From: Colius striatus
Taxonomy: Eukaryota > Chordata > Aves > Coliiformes > Coliidae
NCBI RefSeq assembly: GCF_028858725.1
Contig: NC_084773.1
Span: forward strand, 6,500,350-6,564,349
DNA length: 64,000 nucleotides
Reading direction: 5' to 3'
Shown in pieces: positions 1-12,400 of this stretch. A program made the position numbers and the translations under genes. The notes below the pieces were generated by a model that was given only the letters and a program-made list of their open reading frames with translations, was not told the origin of the DNA and did not search any database. Each line of letters opens with the position of its first letter. Positions within the stretch are counted from its first letter, which is position 1.

Positions 1-354
1 GATATTGACACCATACCCTGACCCTACAGGTCACAGCTGAGGTGTACTAGGGTTGTCTCTGCAGGTTGTGCTTTGACTCATCTATACCATGTCTCATCTG
101 AGTATGAAAACAGGACTTCAGTCTGCATAACTTTAAAGAAGGCAGCTTTCAGAATAATTAAAGTCACTCTTTAGGAGACATGTTTCACTAGTTAGTTACA
201 ATTGGAAGATGTTACTTCAGCATCAGAAAAACAAATCATGTTCTTGTTGTTAGAGCTCTTTGAATATTGATTTGTTACGAAATCGAAGATGTTAAGGAAC
301 TTGTTTTGCAGTGTGTAACTTGTGAAATATCTGATTGGTACGTCTCTCTTTCAG
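1..354 (+). other. PBRM1: PBRM1 intron 5' of the first visible exon (partial)
   Basis: AT-rich intronic sequence ending in a pyrimidine-rich tract and AG acceptor at 353-354. No other feature was recognised. The upstream PBRM1 exons (bromodomains 1, 2 and the start of 3) must lie outside the window. Confidence 0.85.
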
Positions 355-496
355 AACCAAACTGAAGAACCATGAATATGAAACTTTAGATCAGTTGGAG
401 GCTGATCTAAACTTGATGTTTGAAAATGCCAAGCGCTACAATGTTCCCAATTCTGCCATCTATAAGAGAGTACTGAAAATGCAGCAGGTTATGCAG
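355..496 (+). CDS. PBRM1: PBRM1 coding exon a: C-terminal half of bromodomain 3
   Basis: 142 nt. The first base completes a codon from the previous exon, then 47 codons follow. The translation contains the bromodomain helix B/C signature with KRYN followed by a serine and an IY pair. The Asn is the usual acetyl-lysine-binding residue. The donor is GTATAT, weaker than consensus. The 576-nt intron that follows (497-1072) shows nothing recognisable. Confidence 0.96.
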
Positions 497-3400
497 GTAT
501 ATGGAGCAGAATAATCAAAAGGATAGAATATAAATTTATTTCCTTAGTGACTATTTTTCCAAAACAATTTTTAACTGGTCCTGTATTTGCAGTAGTATTT
601 TCTTGTTTAAGGGGAAGTTTGGGAACAAAGAGCATCACAGGGTGATTTTTCTTTAGCGCACCTGCTACTTAACTGTGTTTCCTGGTAGTCACTTTTATTC
701 CTTACCGTGACTCTTAACCTAACGAAGTTGTGAGATAATTAATAATGTGGGGTTTTTTAGGGCTTGCGGGTAATTGGAGGATGTTAAAATACCTCAAATT
801 TCATCAAGTGTTCCAGTACAGTGCTGCAGCCTGAAGTGCATTGGTTTCAAATTGGTTCATCACAATTTTTTTGGATAGTTAGAAAGAACTATACTGCCAT
901 GTTATGTCAGCCAACTTATATTAAATAAATCACTGGAAATATTTAAATGGTGATTTCATCTCAGAATCCATAGTTGCACCTTTCTTTGTGCATCTGATCT
1001 GTTTTGATGTTTAATATAGTTGTGGAAATGTCCAGCAGTGCGTTTGGCTTCAGGGATTTGTTCTTTTTTCAGGCAAAGAAGAAGGAGCTTGCAAGGAGAG
1101 ATGACATTGAGGATGGAGACAGTATGATTTCTTCTGCTACATCTGATACTGGAAGCTCAAAAAGGAAAAGGTCTGTTCTTGTGTAGTGCCTGCAGGCCAT
1201 GACATTGCTACATCTTTTATTTGTTAAAGAGAATATTAAGCCATGGTTTTTTAGTATTTGTGTAAGGATTAATAATGCTTAAACTTAAGCTCCTTAAGTA
1301 TGGCTTTTAATTAATTCAAAACTATTTCCTGACTTTTTGTTTCTTTCTGGGCCGATTAGTTGGCAGTTGTCTTCATAACTTCATTGAGTGTCATGGACGT
1401 TCTAGGTGCACTGAAATAGGTTAATTTTGTTACTGAGCTTCAGCATTTTTATTTGTGTTTTATTGTTTATAGCCTGGTATGTGAACTGTCTTCACAGGTT
1501 GTTAGCAATTGTTGCTTCTTGTCTACTACTACTCCAATATATGACTATTTATACAGTTTGGGTAGCAATTTCAGAATAGAATTAAAGTTCACATTGCAGT
1601 TGAATAGGTTTTTTTGAAAGTTTGTAGTATTACTCTACAAATATTTTTATTTGATGAAGGGTCCTGGAATGAACATTTTCATTTTCCATGACCTGAACTC
1701 TGCATGAAGAGTTTTCACTATTAATATTAAATGACCGCGTCTCTCTCCCTTCTAATTTGCACTTTGTGGTTACTTTCCTGTCAGCAGGTGGGCCAAAGAG
1801 GGTATTTGACAAATAGATAAACTGATAGAATTGTCAGTTATTACAGTAGTTTGATCATTCTGGATAGTGTAAGGTAAACAAAGTTCAAGTATACTCTTTT
1901 AGTGAGCAATAATGATGGCTTATGGAAAGTATTCTTTAACAGTGCTAACTGTTGTGTAACTAATATTAGTGAAGCATTTCAATCCAATAAGGCATAGTTT
2001 TTCAGGTCTGGTATAACTTGAAATAAATTCCAGCTTCTGATAATATTATTGCAATAATAACAACTGCCAATACAGAACTGTAATTCAGGATCTTCCTTCG
2101 GTGTTGCTTACGACTCTCAGCTTCCTGTATTTTTACTGCTGTTTTGTCAGAGTAACAGCAGTTGTGGGGGGAGAAAGGGAATGAAGTAGATCATCAGCAA
2201 TGATTCACTTAAGAGCAATCAAGTAAGTGCAACAATGAACACTCATAAAAATTCTGCAGAGAGAAAATGTTAATGGATTTAGGAGGCAGTACAGTCTAGC
2301 GATGCTGGGAAGAGAAAATAGATTGGAATGGTAAGACAGGCCCCAGTACCAAATGAAGATCAGGAAGGAACACATTTCAAAAACTGATAGTTTGATCTTC
2401 AATTTCCAAGATAAGTACTAAAGTAATCAAATCAAACTGTCATCAGTATCCTTTTAACCCCGTGTTTCTTTTGATCACCTCATGCAAGAGAATGCAGTAG
2501 TGCTTAGAAGAAAAAAAAGGTCAGACTGTTAACTAATTACAGAAAAACAGAAGCAATTGTATTCATAGGTAAGGAAATAAAAATGATTTTATTTTCTTCC
2601 TGCCTGAAGAGAAACTGAAAATGCTTTTGATGCTGTCAGTTCAAGTCTCTTTGTTTTTGGTTTCACTTGCTGAATGTTATGAAGTGAAAGAAGATGTAAA
2701 TGCTGTTGATAAAAGAGGTGAAGCACTGAGAGGAATTCCAGAGTGTTGCTGAAAAAGGAAACTAATAACCGAGGCAAAAATAATCACTGGGAAAATAATA
2801 GTGGCACACAATAAAGTTGTTTGAATGTCTTCTTTTCTGTGTTAGATGCGTGACCTAACTCTTGAGCATTGGCAGGTCTTTTACTGTTTCTGCATTGGTT
2901 TTGCTTTGCCTATTTACACTGCATAACTGTTTTCCTGATAAGCCTTGTCTTGGTTGTGCTGTTGGATTTCTTGTGACAACCATAACAGCTACACATAGGA
3001 TGACTGAAGTTTGTGATGATAACATGTAGATGTTTATTTTCTGCCTATCTTTGCAGTTTTGATGTGCTATATTGACTTGTAACTCATCTGACTGTGGTTG
3101 ACACATAGTTAAGCAACTCCGCTATATTTTTGATGTACTTATTTTCTTGTATCTGGTGCTGAAGAAGAAACAATTACTCTAAGTAGCTCAAGTCTTTGAT
3201 AGTGTGTATTCAGCAGAGGTAGTGGTGAACACCTGGCCGAGGGTTTTTTCCCCTATTGCAGGAGATCTCAAGGTCTTGGATTTAGTTGCCAGGTCCTGAC
3301 TGATCTGTCTTCTCTGCAGCTGGAAAGTGCCTAGAGCTCCTTTTGTCCTTGGCACTTTTGAAAACTAGTTATTTGTTTTAGTCTGTAGAACACTTAAACT

Positions 3401-6400
3401 AAAGGTGAATGAGAGGAAAATAACCTCTTAAAATTGGTTTCCTGTATATTTAGCAGACTGCTGGTTATGATGCTGTCAGTACTTGCAAATGCACCTACAT
3501 TTCTAGTACATTGTCTTAATGCTGAACTTCTTGTGTATGTGTTTAGATGACTGTGGTTGGTTTTTTTTCATGGTAGAGTTAATGTCATTTTTATATTAAT
3601 GTGGAAGTGGGGAGAAGAGCTCCTGACATTTCTTCTTTTCCCTTTTGTTTTTCTCCTTAACCTAACAGTAAAAAGAATATACGAAAGCAACGAATGAAGA
3701 TCTTGTACAATGCAGTTCTAGAAGCAAGAGAACCGGGTACAGGCAGACGACTCTGTGATCTCTTTATGGTTAAGCCATCCAAAAAGGACTATCCAGACTA
3801 TTATAAAATTATCTTGGAGCCAATGGACTTGAAAATGATAGAACACAACATCCGCAATGATAAGTATGCAGGGGAAGAAGGCATGATTGAAGACATGAAG
3901 CTCATGTTCCGAAATGCAAGGCATTATAATGAGGAAGGCTCCCAGGTATTGCTTTGATTCTGCAGTAACACTTACCTCTCTGCTTCCTTGCAGACATACA
4001 AGTTATGGTAGGATGGTTTAAGTGTGACTATGATTTACATCTGTCATCATTGATTATTGAAACAGCAGGGTTTTTTCTTTTTGCTGATGTCTTAAATTCT
4101 GTCTTTGTCTCTGGTTGTACAAATGTGAAATGCAACATGCTCCTTTGCTGAGGTTAGGCACATTTCCTGCTAGCTAAGCTCACTCCTCCACTACAAAGAA
4201 TTCCAGATGAATGTTTTCTATAATGTTTTTAAAAAAAATAAGCTGCTTACTAAATTCTCATTATTCATCCTCAGTTAATTTACACAGTGAATGGTCATCA
4301 GCATGTGATTTGGAGCTCAGAACCTCTGATAGGGGATACCTTAGTTGGAAAGAAACCAGCTTTATTTTCATGGAAGTGGAGAGTGTAGGAGGTCAGACCA
4401 ACAGCCCTGACTTGTTTAGCCTAGCAAAAGGAGACTGAAAGGAATATGTTTTTCATTTGCAAATATATTGTAGGGTGTTTCTATGATGTAGTGTTTCTCA
4501 GCCAGCAAACATGATGTTGTGAAGCAGAGTGGTGGTAAGAAGCTTCCAACTCTTTCTAATGGGGAACTTGATCAACTACTGTACAGGATTTTATGATGAA
4601 GTTGTGTTCATTGGGGCTGGATTTGAAGACATAGGAGGACTGTTCTAGTCCTTTGTACCTTGATGGAATCACAATATTTCAAGAGATCTTCCATTGCTCA
4701 TCAGAATGATTTGATGAGGAAGTTGCTAAGACAACTGCACCTTGCCCTGGTGTAGTCTTTGGAATTGAATTGCAGCTTAATTGGATAATGTATTCAAGAT
4801 TTCTGTCTCTGTGATTTAGATGGTGTTCATCAGTTCTGCTTATGAGTCTATTAAAGTCTATTAATCAACGTTTGAGAAAAAAAGCCCTTTTTAATCAACT
4901 ACTTGATTTTGCATTCAGGTTTTTCAAACTAACATTTAAATGTTTCTTGGAGACTAGTCCTAAACTAGTCTAAACGCAGTAAACCTTGTTTTGTTTTGGT
5001 TTTTGATTACTTTACTGATTAATAGGTATACAATGATGCCCATATGCTGGAAAAGATCCTTAAAGAAAAAAGGAAAGAACTGGGACCCCTAGCTGAAGAT
5101 GATGATGTTGCATCCCCTAAACTAAAGCTAAGTAAGGCAACCTCATGCATTGCTATGTCTCATTTCAACACTTACAAAACTCAGCAGTACAGATTAACAG
5201 AGCTTCCTTTTAGAATAGAAGACATGATCTGCAACTGTGCACTGACATGCAAAATACAGTTGTATTTTCAAAGCTGTGACAGCAACAGTGTGTTTATGTA
5301 TGCATATAGTGAAATGTAGTTGTTGCTTTAGTGCTTTCTTAGAAAAGTATCTTAGAATGAAGAAAGAAACCTTTTGAATGGTTGTAGTGACTGGATTTTA
5401 GTCACCTAGTGTTATCCAAACGTTAGATGCTGTGTTATGCTAATGAAGTGTTCCTGAGCACACACTTAGTGTGGGCTTCTGGGATTGCTTACAAGTAAGG
5501 TCCTTCTCAAAGTGAGTAAAGCTCTTAATTTCCCCTCGTAAATCACTGGGATTTCCACAGAATGATAAAAGAAATAATGAGCTTTGTTTGGAAAATTAGT
5601 GAAAGCTATGAAAAACACAGAAGCAAAATTTTCAACAATGGCTGTTCCTAGAGCTGTTGCCTTTACAAACAAAATTTCCTGCTACTCAGATCTCATGTTC
5701 CTTTAGTATGTGTTCAGAATTCAGCAAACTGAGGAGGATTTGCTGAATTGCACAGAAAGGCTTAAAGAAAATAACTGTACACAGCACTCATAAAAATAGA
5801 AATGTGCATCTCTTAGGTATGGTCCTGGTAGTGGAGAAGTCACAGGCAGAGACCATGTGGTACAGTAACAGATCCTGAATAAATCAACAAGCTAATGTGA
5901 TTGATAATCCCATGGGAAGCCTCACTTTACATTTTATCTGTGATAGTCCTCACTAATTTGGGATAAGCCTGTCACAAAGGAATCTGATAATATTTGGAAT
6001 GCCTAATTTTAGTGATAGCAAAATGCCTGTGATGACTGGATTTTTAATGGCTGCAGAGAAAAATCCCTGCAGAACTAGTAAGAGGAAATTGAAATTCGAG
6101 GAGTTATAAACAACGTTAGGTAGGGAAAGATTGGTGATTCTGTGACCTCTTCCAGGTGGATCACATAGTAACAGAGGATAGTGTATTTGCCCAAAAAATA
6201 ATTTTAAATATACAGTTATGACAAGTAAAGGAAGCTGCAACTTGGAACAGGCTCCATGTTGTCAGACTTCTACTCATATCCCATAAAGTGGTTCCTCAAT
6301 AAGCACTTCTCCAGTGGAAAGGAGATGGACAGAGAAGATGGACAGACCATGCAAGCTCTGGTTTTGTAATTATTTCTTTTCTTTTCTTTCTTTCTTTTTC

Positions 6401-9400
6401 TCTTTTTGTCTGCTTAGGTAGAAAAAGTGGCATTTCTCCTAAAAAATCCAAGTACATGACTCCGATGCAACAGAAGCTGAACGAGGTGTATGAAGCGGTG
6501 AAGAATTACACGGATAAACGAGGCAGGCGGCTGAGTGCCATTTTCCTGAGGCTGCCATCTCGCTCTGAACTGCCTGACTATTACGTAACCATTAAAAAGC
6601 CCGTTGACATGGAAAAGATCAGAAGCCATATGATGGCAAATAAATACCAGGATATTGATTCCATGGTGGAGGACTTTGTGATGATGTTCAATAATGCTTG
6701 CACGTATAACGAGCCAGAATCTTTGATTTATAAAGATGCCCTTGTCCTGCATAAAGTTTTGCTTGAAACTCGGAGAGAAATAGAAGGAGATGAGGATTCT
6801 CATGTGCCCAATGTCACTTTGCTAATTCAGGAACTTATTCATAACCTTTTTGTATCTGTTATGAGCCACCAAGATGATGAAGGCAGATGCTACAGCGACT
6901 CCTTAGCTGAGATTCCTGCTGTTGATCCCAACTTCCCAAATAAACCTCCTCTGACTTTTGATATTATCCGAAAAAACGTTGAAAATAATCGTTATAGAAG
7001 ATTGGACTTGTTCCAGGAGAATATGTTTGAGGTATTGGAGAGGGCAAGGAGAATGAACAGGTGAGTGAAGCGTATTTTAGATTTCATTTTTCTTGTCACT
7101 TGGGTTTTGCATGTTGACATTAGACATAGGGTGAAGTTTCTTTAAGGCACTTGCTGTCCTTGATATGGATGTTTAGAAAACTAAATCTTGAAAGCTCCAT
7201 CAGCTCTTCAGTGGAATATATGCTCTTGTTGAAAAACAAGAAAAAAGTTAGGTTCCTGACATGAGATGATTTTGACTTTAATCTTCCAAAGGCACACCTT
7301 GTGAAAACCAGGTTTTGGTTTTCAAACTGAAAAACCAAAGAGGAAGAACTGTTCACTGACTGCTTGATTAGTGGATTACTCTTTTGGAGCAACCACAGTT
7401 GTCTGAGTTATGGTAACAATGTACAAAAACTATGAACACTTGCAACTTCTTGCAGTGTTTCGCTTGAATGAGGTAAAGTACTTAGGGACACGCAAGTGAG
7501 ATCTTGACTTTTAAGGAGAGGAGATAGTAGTTGTTTTAATATCATTTTTTAACAGGAGTAAGGGTAATTAAAATAACTCAATTTCATTAGTAATACTGAT
7601 ACTGTTTAAGTTTTCAGAAGTTAACAGATTGTAGAGGTCCAGTGGCAAGTAGTTTTGGTTGCACCTAGTTACCTTTGATTTTTCAGATGTTTCTGGACTG
7701 GTGTGTACAAAAATACTGTTTTGGTTAAGCTGTAACACAAATTGACAGCAGAGTAGCAGGTAGAGCGTGACTTGCCTGTGTCTGCTGTTGCTTATTATGA
7801 GTAAGCACAGAAATCTATTGGTAGTGTGGAGGTTTAATTTCATCACTAAGTACAGCAATTGATGGGTATGTGTTTAGGATCCTGTTTGACTCTGCACAAA
7901 TGAAGCTTCTGCTCTGCTGTATCTCTTTTTTTGTACAGGACTGATTCAGAGATTTATGAGGATGCAGTTGAACTTCAGCAGTTCTTTATTAGAATTCGAG
8001 ATGAACTGTGTAAGAACGGAGAGATCCTTCTGTCACCTGCGCTCAGCTATACCACCAAACACCTTCACAATGATGTAGAAAAGGAAAAGAAGGAAAAGCT
8101 GCCCAAAGAAATAGAGGAGGATAAGCTCAAAAGGGAGGAGGAGAAGAGAGGTAGCTACTTTTCAATAATTTTGAATGTGCTGAAAAATGTACCTGTGCAT
8201 ATGATACATGCTGTGCTGGTGCTGCAGCTTCTCTTACTGAAGGAGCCTATAATAGTTTGATTGTCCACCAAGGGACTTGTATTTTCAAGGTATGAGAGAT
8301 TTATTGTATTTTGATCATTATCAGGCAGGCCAAATGGCTTTAAAGAAGGAGATGTAGGGATACGGTTTATCTTATGTAAACCTTATGTAGATTCTTTAAT
8401 CAGAGCTCATTGGGGTAGTAGTAGTCTTGTTTCAAGGATATTATGAAACAATAGATTTTTACTATAGCTTTCTGATGATAATAAACCTCCAAATGACTCT
8501 GCCAATTGACGTCTTCAGTCATTTCCTTTTTGACAAATACTAGTTTCTTCATGTACTGATGGAGTTGTCTGTGATTATGTTTTTAACAATGCTAAAGGAA
8601 TGATAAACCTGTTGTGTTTATTTCTTGGCTACTGTGACCATGTAGAGGAATGAACTTGCACTACTTTGTAGGGCAAGAAACGTCCTGTGAGGGTCTTTTG
8701 TGTTTCACAGTTCCTAGCTGTAACTATCCATGAAAAGCTCTTAAATTGCTCCTTTCCACAGATGGGAGCTGGTAGCTTTTTTATCCTTGAATTGTCTCTC
8801 TGACATGGTTCATCTTCCCACATAGTACCGATATCAGCTGCAGTAAGCCTGGTTGCTCCAACTAGGTTCAGCTTTGTAAGGGACAACAGCTGTGATGCCC
8901 TTTTTCTGTCTTCCTTTGAGAGCTAAAAATTTCAAAGGAAGCAAAACCCACCTTTCTGAAGGGTGAGGGCACTTACATCAGTAATCTTGGCTAACATGGA
9001 AATATTACCTTACTAACATCTATTTTTCCCTTCTTGAAATAAGAAGCTGAGAAGAGTGAAGATTCTTCTGGATCAGCTGGGCTGTCAAGCTTGCATCGGA
9101 CCTACAGCCAGGATTGCAGCTTCAAGAACAGCATGTACCATGTAGGAGATTATGTGTATGTGGAGCCTGCTGAAGCCAACTTGCAACCTCACATAGTCTG
9201 TATCGAGAGGTTATGGGAAGATTCAGCTGGTAAGGACATGTTTGCTGCAGGAAAATTATATGGTGAAACTTCTTATTACTGTTTAAAACTTCCAAGTTGA
9301 GCATTTTCTGTGTAGATGTTATTTGGTTGCAGAAGCATGTATGGACTGATGAGCATTTTTCCTGTTTGGGTTGCTTTGTTCCAAAACATATTACAAAGGA

Positions 9401-12400
9401 AAAGTTCTTGGATCAGCACATGGGTTTTTGTTGTTCGTCTCTACCTGCTTTCAAATTGTAAGCATCCCAGAGAAGAGACTTTTCTAAGTGGGATGGGCTA
9501 TTTGTAATTCAGGTACAGAAGAACACGTGGAGCTTTTTCTGTGCTGAAAAGTCTGGGCACATTTAACTGCAAATATTCCACCCAACAACTCAGTTTCAGA
9601 ACTTGCCTGTGTTAAATTTCAGAATTGAACTGAATCTTGCATTTCCTAGGCCAAATCAAGCCATAACAAGTACTACTTTGTTTTTTCTCATTGGTAATGC
9701 CTTATCTTCGCAGCAGATACTTCTCTTAAGTGTAAGGAGGGCTGGAGGTATGGCAAGTATCAGATAAGCAAGGTGTGCTCTCAGCAATCTTGGAAACTAC
9801 AGTTGCTGAGAACTACAGTGAGGTGTAGTCAAGTCACTGTTTTGGTACTGTTTTGGAGGGGTAATATAAGGCAGGATGGAATTCAGATTTGCAGCATCAT
9901 TAAGTGAGTAGATAAGGTGAATGCAGAAATACTAATCAAACAAAACCAGCAGTGCAGAGTTAGAGGGCACTTGTTGACACTAATAAATCAGATTAAAACA
10001 CACAAAAATGTTTGACTTTTTAATACAGTGGGTACTGAGTCTCCTGGCCAGGAGCTTGTGGAGGAAGATGATACCAGCAGGTTTAAAAATGGATGAGACA
10101 AGTCCATGTACAACAGGTTGAAGCCAAATAATAAAGAGAATAACTAGCAAATAATAACCAAATAAAGAGAACAGCTCTCTTAACATCTCTAATGCAATGA
10201 CTGTAGAATAAGTTATGGACAGTGGCCAAGATCAAATGTGTTCTTGTATTAGTCTGTTCTGCTCACTCAGTTGGATGCAGTGTATTTGGGTAGGTGGACC
10301 ATTGGCCATCTCTATTCATTTCTCTGTGATGGAGAAAGTGAATAGCACATTTTATTCTGCTTCATTCTGAAGATTCCAGATTTTCTTTGATTTATAAAAA
10401 TAGTACATACTTACAGCTTCTTTGTAAGTCTTTGTTAACAATTTGAATTTGTCACAGCATAACGTGGAAGAAATAGTTCTTAAACTTGAAACCAGTTATC
10501 CAAAATTCTTCAAATAATGGAGTGATTGTTTTCAAGGCCTGAAAGTCAAGATGTATAAATAAGAACCAATTCCTTCTCCTTTATTTTGCCAAGTCAGGCT
10601 TTACTGGGAAAAAAACAAGCAAGCTTTTTAAGCAGCCTAGTTTTCCTCAATTGAAACAGCAAAGAAATCTCATCCTATTTTAATACAGTTTACATTCAGT
10701 ATTAATGACTGTGTGGCTATCTGATTAATCAATCTATAGTTGTTTTTTCTTGTTCATGCACTAAGGAATATGCCATTTGATTTTTTTTCTCTCTCTCTTT
10801 CAAGGAGAGAAGTGGCTCTACGGCTGTTGGTTTTATCGACCAAATGAAACGTTTCATCTTGCGACACGGAAATTCTTGGAGAAGGAAGTTTTTAAAAGTG
10901 ACTATTACAATAAAGTTCCTGTTAGCAAAATTTTAGGCAAATGTGTGGTCATGTTTGTCAAGGTGAGAGACTATTCAGACTAATTTATTAAGTAAATAAC
11001 ATGTTATCTGCTATTTTCTTGAAGGGCTGTAGACATTCTAACAGAGACATTCTGCAAATGCGTAAATAAAATAGAGCTTGGTCCTGTGTGCTGTCCTGTG
11101 TCCTCTGCCTCATGAGATATGTAGTTCACCCAAGTGATGGTGTTTCCCAGTGTTTTTTGATTTGCAGAATCATATACTTATTAGATGAATAGCTAACTGA
11201 ATTTTCAGAGCATGTAGTAGAGAAATTGCAAGGTAACTTCTTTCCCATAAAAGCATGTGGATTCAGGTTTGGCAGAGAGGGAGACTTGAATGGCTTGGTA
11301 AGAGGATGAAGTCTTTCATCTCTTCTCAAGTTTGATTCCACATTTTTCTTGTGCTGAGAATTTTTTTGTTTATTTGCAACACAGGTTTTTCAGTTTTTTT
11401 AAGGTAATATGTTTCTATGGAGAAAAGTGCTCCAGCTGTGTTGAGTACATGAATGGTCACATATCAGGTCACATATCAGGTCACATATCAGTGATCCTGG
11501 AGCTTGTTTTTTCTCTCTCTCTCCCCTTCAAAAAAAAAAAAAAAGATTGGTGATTGTATCTTCTTTGCAAGGCAAAGCTTATAAATCTTGTGAAGATGTT
11601 TTTAGGCTGCAGATCTTGTATTTGTTAATGTAACATTTTGGCAAACTAATAAAACCTAACTTTTCTCACATAACAACCTGTCTTGAATTTGGCTTCTACT
11701 CTAAGGGTGGAATTTCTTGTTATTTGCTTTTAATTTTTAATATAACTTGGATATCAAACTAGAAGAAAAGAACTTGGGAGAAAAAGCTGTATAGGTCTAA
11801 AAGCATTTCTAATAGAAATGGAAGAACAAAGACCCAGGAAGCGTGAGAGGGAGTTCACTGTGTGTCAGTGAGGGATGTGTGTGTGTTGATAAAACATTCA
11901 TATTTTTTCTTTAATCTGCAGGAATATTTTAAGTTATGTCCTGAAAACTTCAGAGATGAGGATGTCTATGTCTGTGAGTCACGTTATTCTGCAAAGACAA
12001 AGTCTTTTAAAAAGATTAAACTCTGGACCATGCCTGTAAGCTCTGTCAGATTTGTCCCTCGAGATGTGCCCCTGCCTGTGGTCCGTGTTGCTTCTGTGTT
12101 TGCTAACACAGACAAAGTAGATGAGGAGAAACATGCTGAAACATTGGAGGATAGTAAAGTGGGAGAAAATATCCTTCATCTTGAAAAGGTATGTAAGATA
12201 GCAAATGGAACATCTATTATATTTGACAGATGAAGAATGACACAATAAGAACCGTGATGATTTTTGTTTCACAGCAATGACACACAACAAAATAGAAGCA
12301 AGTACAATGTTTCTGTTATAAAACGTTCTATACATTTGCAAGTAACTACAAACAAAATATAATCTAAATAGAAAAGGAACTGTGTACATACTCATTAGGT

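Noticed and set aside
5132-5319. Read-through extension of PBRM1 exon d as an alternative C-terminus
   Set aside because: The GTAAGG donor gives a perfect split Ser codon into exon e, and the extension has no conserved sequence. It would exist only as intron retention.
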